Source of the DNA: a virus
DNA length: 22,777 nt
Direction: 5' to 3' (one strand)
Virus record (IMG/VR): IMGVR_UViG_3300042381_000310
Location: 1 to 22,777 of that record
A program made the translations under genes and the position numbers. Of the stretch, positions 7,386 to 14,800 are shown one piece after another (within the stretch, counting starts at the first letter, position 1; the number at the start of each line of letters is the position of its first letter). Below the pieces are notes generated by a model, which made no database searches, was not told where the DNA came from, and saw nothing but the letters and a program-made list of their open reading frames with translations.

Positions 7386-7595
7386 CTACTCAATTACTTC
7401 ATCAATTTTACTTTCTACAATAGCGGTAATTCTCCACTCCATTGTATAATGTTCAAAAACTTTGGTAACTTTCGCCTCAACATCAGTAGGGTTGTAACCA
7501 CTTACTAATTTTTCTTCTCTTAATTTTTTAATCTTACCTGATGCCTCATCAACTGAGTCCAAGGTAACTTTTGCGATAAAATACTTTTCTTCCAT
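7386..7595 (-). CDS. Small DUF4494-like protein between gp21 and gp22
   Basis: A 69-aa acidic protein starting MEEKYFIAKVTLDSVDEASG and ending in TAG. The pattern is a strand (YFIAKVTLD), a Lys-rich turn, EEKLVSGYNPTDVEAKV, then a second strand (WRITAIVESK). It resembles the start of DUF4494 (roughly K-V-x-Y-x-K ... K-K-V-T-E-x-Y-L-V-x-A-x-x-x-T-E-A-E-A), a small family common in Bacteroidota and their mobile elements. The match is by eye only. It starts 14 nt after the gp21 stop, so it is in the same transcript, and a terminator follows. Its placement inside the head cassette suggests a capsid-assembly or core role, but no function is known to me. Confidence 0.7.
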   Translation of the reverse strand: MEEKYFIAKVTLDSVDEASGKIKKLREEKLVSGYNPTDVEAKVTKVFEHYTMEWRITAIVESKIDEVIE

Positions 7596-7609
7596 TTTGT
7601 TTTTTTTTA

Positions 7610-8335
7610 TTAGTAACCCAAATAATCGTTTAATTTTTTCATTAAGTCAAGCGATTTATTTCCGGAATCACCAACGTGTCTCTCAACACTCATTTTTTTC
7701 TCTTCTTCTAAGTTCTCATCGTATAGTTGTTTATCCTCTTTATTTAAGAATAGATACGCTCCCGGGGTTGATGGTGATGATACTAAATCAAAACAGATTA
7801 ATTCAAAATCGTCTTGAACTTCATTTTGTTCACCAATCTTTTTAAGGGAACCTACACCTCTTGATGAGATACCTAATGTAACTCCTTGTCTTAGGTAGTT
7901 AGCTGCTAAGTCACCTTTGGTTGAACAAATACCACTTTCGTGATATCCCGGTGATGTAAGTAGTTTTATTTTACCCATTAGGACATTACCTTCCCACCAT
8001 ACTTCGGTGATTGCGTGAGAAACTCTATCTAAATCGATTAAAGATGATTCCGGGTGATTTAACTCGGATAGGGCTGTTCCCTTTTTAATCATTTTTTTAT
8101 AATTCTCCGCCTCTCTTTTTAATATACGTTCAGGATATAATCTACCATTTCTATTAGGGGTATCATATTTTTGTAATACGGCATAAAACTCAATTGGTTT
8201 AGTGTGGTCAAGAGTTTCGCTAGATTCTCTAATTAATGTTTCGTTACGATTATCATTTGGGTTAATATACCCAGCATCGTATTCAACTAATATACCTTTC
8301 CCTGATTCACTTGGTTGTAATATTCTTAAATTCAT
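7610..8335 (-). CDS. 21: Prohead core protease, T4 gp21-like
   Basis: A 241-aa protein, close to T4 gp21 (212 aa). Serine-protease features are visible in order: NRNGRLYPERIL (residues 61-72) as in the capsid-protease fold; ELNHPE with the likely catalytic His94; SHAITEVWWEGNVLMGKIKL; then GVTLGISSRGVGS with the likely nucleophile Ser157 or Ser158; and ELICFDLVSSPS with Asp183. This is the MEROPS S77-type architecture. The charged C-terminus (about 205-241) is likely trimmed by autoprocessing. It should cleave capsid and core proteins at (L/I)-x-E sites, and gp23 here has INE at 58-60. TATTTATAAATA, holding the putative element in both orientations, lies upstream. Confidence 0.93.
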   Translation of the reverse strand: MNLRILQPSESGKGILVEYDAGYINPNDNRNETLIRESSETLDHTKPIEFYAVLQKYDTPNRNGRLYPERILKREAENYKKMIKKGTALSELNHPESSLIDLDRVSHAITEVWWEGNVLMGKIKLLTSPGYHESGICSTKGDLAANYLRQGVTLGISSRGVGSLKKIGEQNEVQDDFELICFDLVSSPSTPGAYLFLNKEDKQLYDENLEEEKKMSVERHVGDSGNKSLDLMKKLNDYLGY

Positions 8336-8350
8336 TTTGAATGTTTTATT

Positions 8351-8358
8351 TATAAATA
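8351..8358 (-). promoter_or_regulatory. TATTTATA promoter-like element ahead of gp21
   Basis: Minus-strand TATTTATA 15 nt before the gp21 start. The site is palindromic (TATTTATAAATA on the minus strand), so a T4-type TATAAATA is also present at 8347-8354. It lies in the gap after the 156-aa gene's stop. Confidence 0.5.
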
Positions 8359-8829
8359 TTAAACATTCTCGGTTTGTAACAATTCTTCTGTGATTTTACT
8401 GTTTTTGGTTAGATAAAAGTTAAAATTTTCATTATCTAAAAAATTATCTTTAAAAATTTGTTTTGTTATTTGTTGTAATGATTCTTTTATTTCGTTACAT
8501 TTGAAATCCAAATCTTCTTGTATTAAATAAAAATTTATTTCAAGGTTCATAAACGATTTTTTGTTTAGATTGAGTCCGCTGGACCTTAAATCTAAGTCTA
8601 CAATAAATTTGTCGTTGAATATATCTTTGTTTATTGACTCGTAGATTGAGTGTTTAATACTCCTACTTAGGTTAAGAACTGTTCTTGTCCAATTATCACA
8701 TTCGTATATTGGTTCAACCCAAGTTTGGATGTTTAAGTAAAGTGATTTAAGTTTGATTGAGTCTACCGTTCCATAAACAATCTTCGCTGTTTTGAACCCG
8801 TGTAGTAGAGAAGTTTTTCCCTTTTTCAT
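8359..8829 (-). CDS. Unknown protein in the head cassette (156 aa)
   Basis: A 156-aa mixed alpha/beta protein with no signal peptide or membrane segment and no family I recognise. It is basic at the N-terminus (MKKGKTSLLHGFKTAK) and more acidic at the C-terminus (KITEELLQTENV). It lies between the portal-proximal 238-aa gene and the gp21 protease, where T4 carries the small prohead core genes 67 and 68; this is a positional parallel only. Its upstream region lacks an exact TATTTATA but has the near-match TATTTTTA. It is divergent from the bS21 gene across a 94-nt gap. Confidence 0.7.
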   Translation of the reverse strand: MKKGKTSLLHGFKTAKIVYGTVDSIKLKSLYLNIQTWVEPIYECDNWTRTVLNLSRSIKHSIYESINKDIFNDKFIVDLDLRSSGLNLNKKSFMNLEINFYLIQEDLDFKCNEIKESLQQITKQIFKDNFLDNENFNFYLTKNSKITEELLQTENV

Positions 8830-8901
8830 TAATTTTCATATTTTCCTGTTTATTTTTAAAAATAATAGGTGTTTTTATGGGTAATGTCAAAACTTTTTTG
8901 T

Positions 8902-8907
8902 AGGAGG
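8902..8907 (+). promoter_or_regulatory. Strong Shine-Dalgarno (AGGAGG) ahead of phage bS21
   Basis: AGGAGG within TAGGAGGGAG is a full complement to the 16S anti-Shine-Dalgarno CCUCCU. It is 16 nt before the bS21 ATG at 8924 but only 7 nt (the usual spacing) before an ATG at 8915-8917 that is followed at once by TAG (8918-8920). The other genes here have no comparable dedicated site. In flavobacteria, rpsU is known to carry an unusually strong Shine-Dalgarno and to be autoregulated through bS21-free ribosomes. Confidence 0.75.
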
Positions 8908-8923
8908 GAGATATATGTAGTAT

Positions 8924-9118
8924 ATGCTAATAGTAAAATTAAATAATCACATTACGATTGAGAAAGCTCTAAAACTCTATAAAAGTAAAGTAATTAAAAC
9001 CCGTCAAAGCTCTGAATTATCAAAACGAAAAGAATTTAAAAAACCATCAGTAATTAAACGTGATGGTCTTTCAAAAGCTAAGTATGTTCAGAAAAAATTT
9101 AAATCAGACGATAATTAA
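8924..9118 (+). CDS. rpsU: Phage-encoded ribosomal protein bS21
   Basis: A 64-aa, very basic protein, full length for bS21 of Bacteroidota. Recognisable pattern: MLIVKLNNHITIEKALKLYK (compare MLI-ipikdgenIdrALkrYK), then KRKEFKKPSVIKRDGLSKAK and Y54-VQKKF. The KPSV-KR and KAxYxQ blocks match the flavobacterial form. Tyr54 is, from memory, the residue that in the Flavobacterium johnsoniae ribosome helps hold the 16S anti-Shine-Dalgarno. The protein should join the small subunit near bS18/bS6 and influence initiation. The gene lies on the strand opposite the head genes and its stop overlaps the stop of the 238-aa gene by 3 nt. It carries its own AGGAGG. Phage bS21 genes are known from other phages, including Pelagibacter phage and large phages; the assignment here is by eye. 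Confidence 0.85.
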   Translation: MLIVKLNNHITIEKALKLYKSKVIKTRQSSELSKRKEFKKPSVIKRDGLSKAKYVQKKFKSDDN

Positions 9119-9831
9119 AGATTTTCTTTAAGGTTTTTAAGTTTGAAGTACGTAAGTTTGTCGTATTTTTCAGAAATTACTTTTGAGATAGTATCCTCAA
9201 TTCTTATTTGCATTGTTGAATCAGTGCTAGCATTCTTCATTTCCGTTAGTTTCGTAACTACACCTTCTTTAAGTGTAACGTATTTTTCATTCAATGTTGA
9301 ATCATCTTCAGACAATAAAGACATTAATTCTTTTTTGTCAGATTCAGTTAAACCATCAATATAACTTTTAATAGTTTTGTTTGCAACACTTACCATTGTT
9401 GTTAACGGTAAATCAATCCCTTCTGTTTTCACCACCGGTAATTTTCTAAGAGATTCTGACAGAATGTTTCTACATTTAATTTTAGATTCAATCGTTAATA
9501 TATCTGAAGAAAACAACGTATCGATAGTCTCATATTGATTCTCTATCTGTTTATTACCAACCCAAGATTTTATTTTATTTAAATCAGATTGCTTGATTTT
9601 ATTGATTGTGTTCTCATACATTTTAATACTTTCGTTAATAAACTCTCTGGCGTAAGATTCACTTAATGCTTTTGGAGAATTTAATTCATCGTATAAATAA
9701 AATAATTTACTTATGTTTTTGTTTTCTAAAACATATTTTTTGAAATTTTTTATTTCGTCTTTAAATGTGTCGTTAGCGTATGATTCTAACAACACTCTTT
9801 CTATTTTTGTTTTTAATATACCGAAGTTCAT
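9115..9831 (-). CDS. Unknown helical protein just downstream of portal (238 aa)
   Basis: A 238-aa, Lys/Glu/Ser-rich, almost entirely helical protein, with no signal peptide. It begins MNFGILKTKIERVLLESYAN and ends YFKLKNLKENL. It contains several (L/I)-x-E triplets (for example FINES, LLSED, LSES) that could be gp21 cleavage sites, as expected of a prohead core component. The family is not recognised. The position, right after gp20 and two genes before gp21, parallels T4 gp67/gp68. It starts 22 nt after the portal stop and has its own TATTTATAAATA. Confidence 0.75.
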   Translation of the reverse strand: MNFGILKTKIERVLLESYANDTFKDEIKNFKKYVLENKNISKLFYLYDELNSPKALSESYAREFINESIKMYENTINKIKQSDLNKIKSWVGNKQIENQYETIDTLFSSDILTIESKIKCRNILSESLRKLPVVKTEGIDLPLTTMVSVANKTIKSYIDGLTESDKKELMSLLSEDDSTLNEKYVTLKEGVVTKLTEMKNASTDSTMQIRIEDTISKVISEKYDKLTYFKLKNLKENL

Positions 9832-9844
9832 AAGTTTTTTTATT

Positions 9845-9852
9845 TATAAATA
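9845..9852 (-). promoter_or_regulatory. TATTTATA promoter-like element after gp20
   Basis: Minus-strand GATATTTATA, directly beyond the portal TAG stop (9854-9856), 13 nt before the ATG at 9831. TATAAATA is also present on the same strand at 9841-9848. Confidence 0.5.
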
Positions 9853-9853
9853 T

Positions 9854-11740
9854 CTAATCTTTTAGAAGTTTACCTAATTGAGCTTCAATTTCTCCTAAAG
9901 AGTTTCCACCTTTGGATAAATCAATGTATGAATCATCTTCTGTCATATTACTTCTTTCTACCAATATTTTTAAATTATCTCTATTAAATGATTCAGGAGT
10001 TACTTCTGCTTCGGGAGCTGCCGCCTCAGGGGCTCCACCCGGTTCAGGTCCACCCGGTTCAGGTCCTGGTTCAGGTCCACCTAAATCTTCCATTCCTCCA
10101 CCTAAGTCTCCACCTCCGCCGAAACCTCCTCCACCTCCCGGTGGTGGTGGGGATGATGGTGCCGCACCACCGGCAGTTGCTCCGGATGCAGGGTTACCAT
10201 ATAATTTATCGATATTATCGAAGATACCTGTATGTGTTATGATAGTTGCCGTATTTGTTAATTCAGCTCCGACAGCCATCTCAATTCTTTGTTGTTGTAA
10301 ATCAAGTTTGATTTCCTCATCAGAGAATCCTAAAATATGTTTCTTAGCCCACGATACAGATACCGGAGCAATACCCGCAATTGCCGCAACGGCTTGTTGG
10401 TATAATGCAATTTTTTCTTTCCAAAGGTCATTCTTTAATAAATCTGCTTGGGATGATGGATTGGTTAGTCCTAACGTAAAGTTAGATAACTCATCTTCAA
10501 ACCCTAATAAGAATAAATGAATGATTGCAATTTTATTTAATTCGGCAATCATTGATTTTTGAATCTTATTGATTGTTCTTGCAAAACGAATATCCTGTAA
10601 TGATAAATTCTTACCATCACCGGCAGTTTCTTCAAATCCTAAAAATGCTTTAGGAACACGAAGAGCGGTTAATAATTTCTTTTGGATATATTCTATATCG
10701 GCAATTTCAGATAAGTTTGTTGCTCCCGGTAACGTATCAATTGGTGATGCCGCCGCTGGGTCTCTAACAGGAATAAAGTAATCTTGGTCAACAGCCATTT
10801 GGTTGAATCTCATATCGACATTACCTGTTTTAGCATCAACAACTTGGTCACGTTTAAATTTGTTTGCAACACGTTGTACGTAAGCCTCAACATCTTTATC
10901 ATCCATATTACCAACGAATACTTTGAACACACGTCTTTCCGGTGCTCTTGAAGTTCTATAAATTAACATCGCATCTTCCGATAATAATAATTGTTTCCAA
11001 ATACGTCTTGCTTTTTCTAACATTGACGTTCCGTATGGAAGTTTTCTATCGTCACCTAATAAACGGAAGTGGGCAACTTCCCAAGAGTTAAACTCCATAT
11101 CTTTTGCCTTCCACTTAAATCTTAATCCTTTGTGTTCTGCAGGTTCATCTATAGTTGCAGATTTTGCTGCCATACCTCTTTCCAAACGTTCTATTTCAAT
11201 GTTTGGTAATTGCATACAACCAACAATACCTTTATCTGAATCTAATTTTAAATAAACAAAGTTATCACCATACTTACAAGTATTTCTTGTCCACATAGTT
11301 AAATTCGTATTAACGTCTAATACGTTATTGAATAAATCGGCTAGTATAGATTTTATTCTTTTTGATTCAGAATAAATTTGTAACATATATCCATTCTCAT
11401 CAACAGTTGTTGATTCTTCACCATAGATGTCTAATGCCGCTGATATCTCAGGGGTGTATTCCATAGATTCATAATCGTAAAATGAAGCCAAACGAGTTGG
11501 TTCATAATAAACTGCTTGAGTGTATAGATTACTTTCAATCTTAGTCCATTGGTTAGATAGGTAATATGTTTGTTGAGCTTGTAATTTTTCTCTTTCATAT
11601 TCCGCTTGTGATGTTGTCTTTAACAACTCTTTCTTATCTAACTTATATGTTGGGTAGTCTTGATTTAATAACGCGTTTGGTCCAAAGGCTCTTGATAACC
11701 TTTGCCAAACCGTTAAATCATTATTTTCATTATTTTCCAT
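9854..11740 (-). CDS. 20: Portal vertex protein, T4 gp20-like
   Basis: A 628-aa protein (T4 gp20 is 524 aa). Diagnostic segments: the N-terminal YYEPTRLASFYDYESMEYTP and PEISAALDIYGEEST; TRNTCKYGDNFVYLKLD (151-167); LPYGTSMLEKARRIWKQLLL (234-253); and the hallmark YRTSRAPERRVFKVFVGN (261-278), followed by LPGATNLSEIADIEY (337-351) and LRVPKAFLGFEE (360-371). This is the portal core through which DNA is packaged and which nucleates the prohead. Residues about 515-585 form a low-complexity Gly/Pro/Ala tail absent from T4, followed by a conserved-looking acidic end. TATTTATA lies 28 nt before the start; no Shine-Dalgarno is evident. Confidence 0.95.
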   Translation of the reverse strand: MENNENNDLTVWQRLSRAFGPNALLNQDYPTYKLDKKELLKTTSQAEYEREKLQAQQTYYLSNQWTKIESNLYTQAVYYEPTRLASFYDYESMEYTPEISAALDIYGEESTTVDENGYMLQIYSESKRIKSILADLFNNVLDVNTNLTMWTRNTCKYGDNFVYLKLDSDKGIVGCMQLPNIEIERLERGMAAKSATIDEPAEHKGLRFKWKAKDMEFNSWEVAHFRLLGDDRKLPYGTSMLEKARRIWKQLLLSEDAMLIYRTSRAPERRVFKVFVGNMDDKDVEAYVQRVANKFKRDQVVDAKTGNVDMRFNQMAVDQDYFIPVRDPAAASPIDTLPGATNLSEIADIEYIQKKLLTALRVPKAFLGFEETAGDGKNLSLQDIRFARTINKIQKSMIAELNKIAIIHLFLLGFEDELSNFTLGLTNPSSQADLLKNDLWKEKIALYQQAVAAIAGIAPVSVSWAKKHILGFSDEEIKLDLQQQRIEMAVGAELTNTATIITHTGIFDNIDKLYGNPASGATAGGAAPSSPPPPGGGGGFGGGGDLGGGMEDLGGPEPGPEPGGPEPGGAPEAAAPEAEVTPESFNRDNLKILVERSNMTEDDSYIDLSKGGNSLGEIEAQLGKLLKD

Positions 11741-11768
11741 ATTCTAAATTTAAATATAATTTTCCTTA

Positions 11769-11776
11769 TATAAATA
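11769..11776 (-). promoter_or_regulatory. TATTTATA promoter-like element ahead of portal
   Basis: Minus-strand TATTTATA in the 64-nt gap between the Hint-adhesin stop (11805) and the portal start (11740), 28 nt before the ATG. It would start the head-gene transcript separately from the adhesin operon. Confidence 0.5.
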
Positions 11777-11804
11777 GTTTACTTTGTTCTAATAAGTATC
11801 TGTT

Positions 11805-14800
11805 TTACTTATTGTGAGTTAAGACATTATTCGCAAAATATAAATTACTATTATTCACATCAACGTTATAAACTGTTGTTGATTCTGTAATTGTCACTAA
11901 TGATGTGATTTCAAATTCAGTATTGTCAATATCTAATAATACATCACCAACATTTAAATCAGATGTTGTTCTGATATACCAAACACCATTTTGTTTAACA
12001 ACGTGGTTATGAGAATCAGTCGCAATTAATTTATCGTTATTAATATTAATAACCGAATCAAATTCATATATTGTAAAATTAATTACTGTAGAGGTTGATT
12101 CTACATAATTTAAAGTGTCACTACTCCAAGAGTACCATTCGTTTGATGGTTGTGGCATTCCTGAAACATCAATAGATTTAAGTATGTCGTTAACTTGAAC
12201 ATCTTGTATTAATTTAGTTGAACCATCAGATAATGTTATTACTGTATTAACAACTAAACAACCACACGAAAAACAAGCACCCGTAAATGCGGTTCCATCC
12301 CAATATCTTCTACTAAAGTTATCAGTGGTTTTATAATAACCCGCAGCTGCAAATGCGAAGGTACAATTACCGGATATATCATCATCATATAATTCGGTTG
12401 CGTCACATAAACCTAAAATTGCGGAACGATTTATACATTGATTAACTAACGCCCAACCAGGTAACGAACATACAGCATTTGACACTCTATATCCTAATGT
12501 AATATTTGTTGCGCAACAATTATATATTGATGGAAGCCAACCACCTGAATTGTCACCACCGCCAAATGAAATAGTGTTTTCTTGAGCACAAATATTCGGT
12601 GAATCACCCATATTGTTAGCAAAGGAACTTGCAGGGAACCCTTCACAATCAATATAATCAAAAGTTGTTGAACCAAAGAAAGGACCACCTGGTGGAGACC
12701 AATATAATTCATAACATACACAAGTTACTCCAGGTGGTGTTTCAGTCGGTGTAGGTGTAGGTGTTTTTGTTGGTGTTGGTGTTTGAGTTCTTGTAGGTGT
12801 AGGTGTTGGTGATGGGAACACATAAGTAATAACATTTGAAACTCCCGTAAGAGACGAACAAAATAATGTCATTCTAAAGTATATTGTTCCACTATTAATA
12901 CCGGTTATTGCCGACCTAGGTGAAGTACAACCACCTGCACCACCCAAAGTCCAAGTTATATTATCAGACGAATATTCCGGTAAAAGTGTTCCACAAGAAC
13001 CTGCTGTTGTGAAATTATAATTCCAAGTGGTTCCTGAAACATATGTGGTAGAAATTAATGTAACACCACACGATGTTGTTGGCGTTGGAGTGTTTGTTCG
13101 AGTAGGTGTTTGTGTAGGAGTTTTAGTAGGCGTTTGTGTTTGCGTCGGAGTTGCAGTTAATGTTGTTGTTGTTGTTGGAGTTTGAGTTTTAGTTGGAGTT
13201 TGTGTTTGTGTTTTGGTTGGAGTGTTAGTAGGAGTTTTAGTTGGCGTCTGAGTCTGAGTCGGAGTTGCAGTTAATGTTGTTGTTGTTGTTGGGGTTTGAG
13301 TTTTAGTTGGAGTGTTGGTTGGAGTTTTAGTAGGCGTTTGTGTATTTGTTGGTGTTGGTGTCGGAGTTGGGGTTGGGAAGAAATATGGGAAAACTTCAGA
13401 ATATGCGCTAATACCACCTGATGTACATAATTGACCCACTTTTACATAAACATTTCCTGTTGTAGTAAGAGAGTCAAAAGTAAACGGTGATGTACAGTTA
13501 CTTGGAGTTGCCACAGCAGAATTAAAGTTTATATTATCATAAGAATATATCATAAAAATACCACTACAATTTGGTCCCGGAATAATCGAAACAGATAAAA
13601 TTGAACCTGATGACAATGTAACACCTAACATTTGAGGTGCTGAACAAACTGGTGTGTTTGTAGGCGTCTGTGTTTGAGTTTTGGTTGGTGTTTGTGTTTG
13701 AGTATTAGTAGGTGTTTGAGTCATTGTTTTTGTTGGTGTTGGTGTTTGAGTTTTTGTTGGTGTTTGAGTGTTTGTTGGAGTTTGAGTCTGAGTTGGTGTT
13801 GCGGTTAATGTCGTTGTTGTTGTTGGAGTTTGAGTTTTGGTTGGAGTGTTAGTCGGAGTTTGAGTAGGTGTTTGTGTCGGTGTTGAAGTTTGAGTTTGTG
13901 TTTGTGTTTGAGTTTGTGTTTGAGTGTTTGTTGGTGTATTGGTAGGTGTTTGTGTTGGTGTTGAAGTTTGTGTTTGTGTTTGTGTAGGAGTATTTGTTGG
14001 TGTTGTTGAAATTGTTGGAGTTACTGTTGGCGTTACCGTTGGAGTCACAGTTTGAGTTGGAGTTGGTGTAGGTGTAGGTAAAATACATTCGTGGTCTAAT
14101 TGACAAATAAGGCAACTCACATATGAAGTTAAACTAATAATTTCATATTGACTGTTAAATGACGTAGGATTTATTGCTTTAACACAACCACTATATCCGG
14201 TAGTCTCTATATAATAGAAGTTATCAATAAAAACAGGATATATTATTCCACCCACTTTATATATTATAGATGGGTAACAACAATCTTCAAAATACCCAAT
14301 TGTTGGAGGTAATGGTGACGGTGTTTGTGTTTGAGTTTGTGTTTGTGTTGGAGTGTTAGTCGGAGTTTGTGTAGTGGTTTGAGTTTGCGTTTGTGTTTGC
14401 GTTTGCGTATTTGTTGGCGTATTTGTTTGAGTATTTGTTTGTGTAGGAGTATTTGTTGGTGTCATTGTTGGTGTTGTTGTAGGGCGATTTGTTGGTGTGG
14501 GAGTATGAGTCTTAGTTGGAGTTTGAGTTGGAGTGATAGTGTTAGTAGGTGTAGCTGTATTGGAAGGTGTTTGTGTTTGTGTCTGCGTTGTCGTTTGTGT
14601 TGGGGTTTGTGCTGGTGTTCCAGTATTAGTTGGTGTAACAGTATTAGTTTGAGTTGGTGTTTGAGTTGGAGTATCTGTAATAGTAGGTGTCGGTGTATTT
14701 GTCGGTGTATTTGTCGGTGTTAATGATATACAAGGAATATCCAACGAGCAAGTTTCATCGTAATACATTACGTAAATAATGTAAGTTCCATAATAATTTT

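Noticed and set aside
8915-8926. TAG read as an amino acid, placing the bS21 start at 8915 with ideal Shine-Dalgarno spacing
   Set aside because: TAG ends the portal, the 69-aa DUF4494-like gene and the left-edge gene in sensible places, so it acts as a normal stop; the ATG at 8924 also gives the expected bS21 N-terminus.
9912-10520. Plus-strand Pro/Gly-rich frame opposite the portal
   Set aside because: It mirrors the Gly/Pro-rich portal tail; the portal frame has clear homology.
3803-11740. Integrated prophage or satellite signs (att sites, integrase)
   Set aside because: No integrase, tRNA or flanking direct repeats seen in the window; the content is a plain phage head module.
11791-11813. 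Terminator after the Hint adhesin (AATAAGTA/TACTTATT)
   Set aside because: An 8-bp stem with little G/C and no T run on the minus strand; too weak to call.
14325-14723. Plus-strand open frames opposite the Thr/Pro linkers (also near 22008-22704)
   Set aside because: They are shadow frames of repetitive codons, giving Cys/Trp/Leu or Val/Gly runs without their own starts or leaders.
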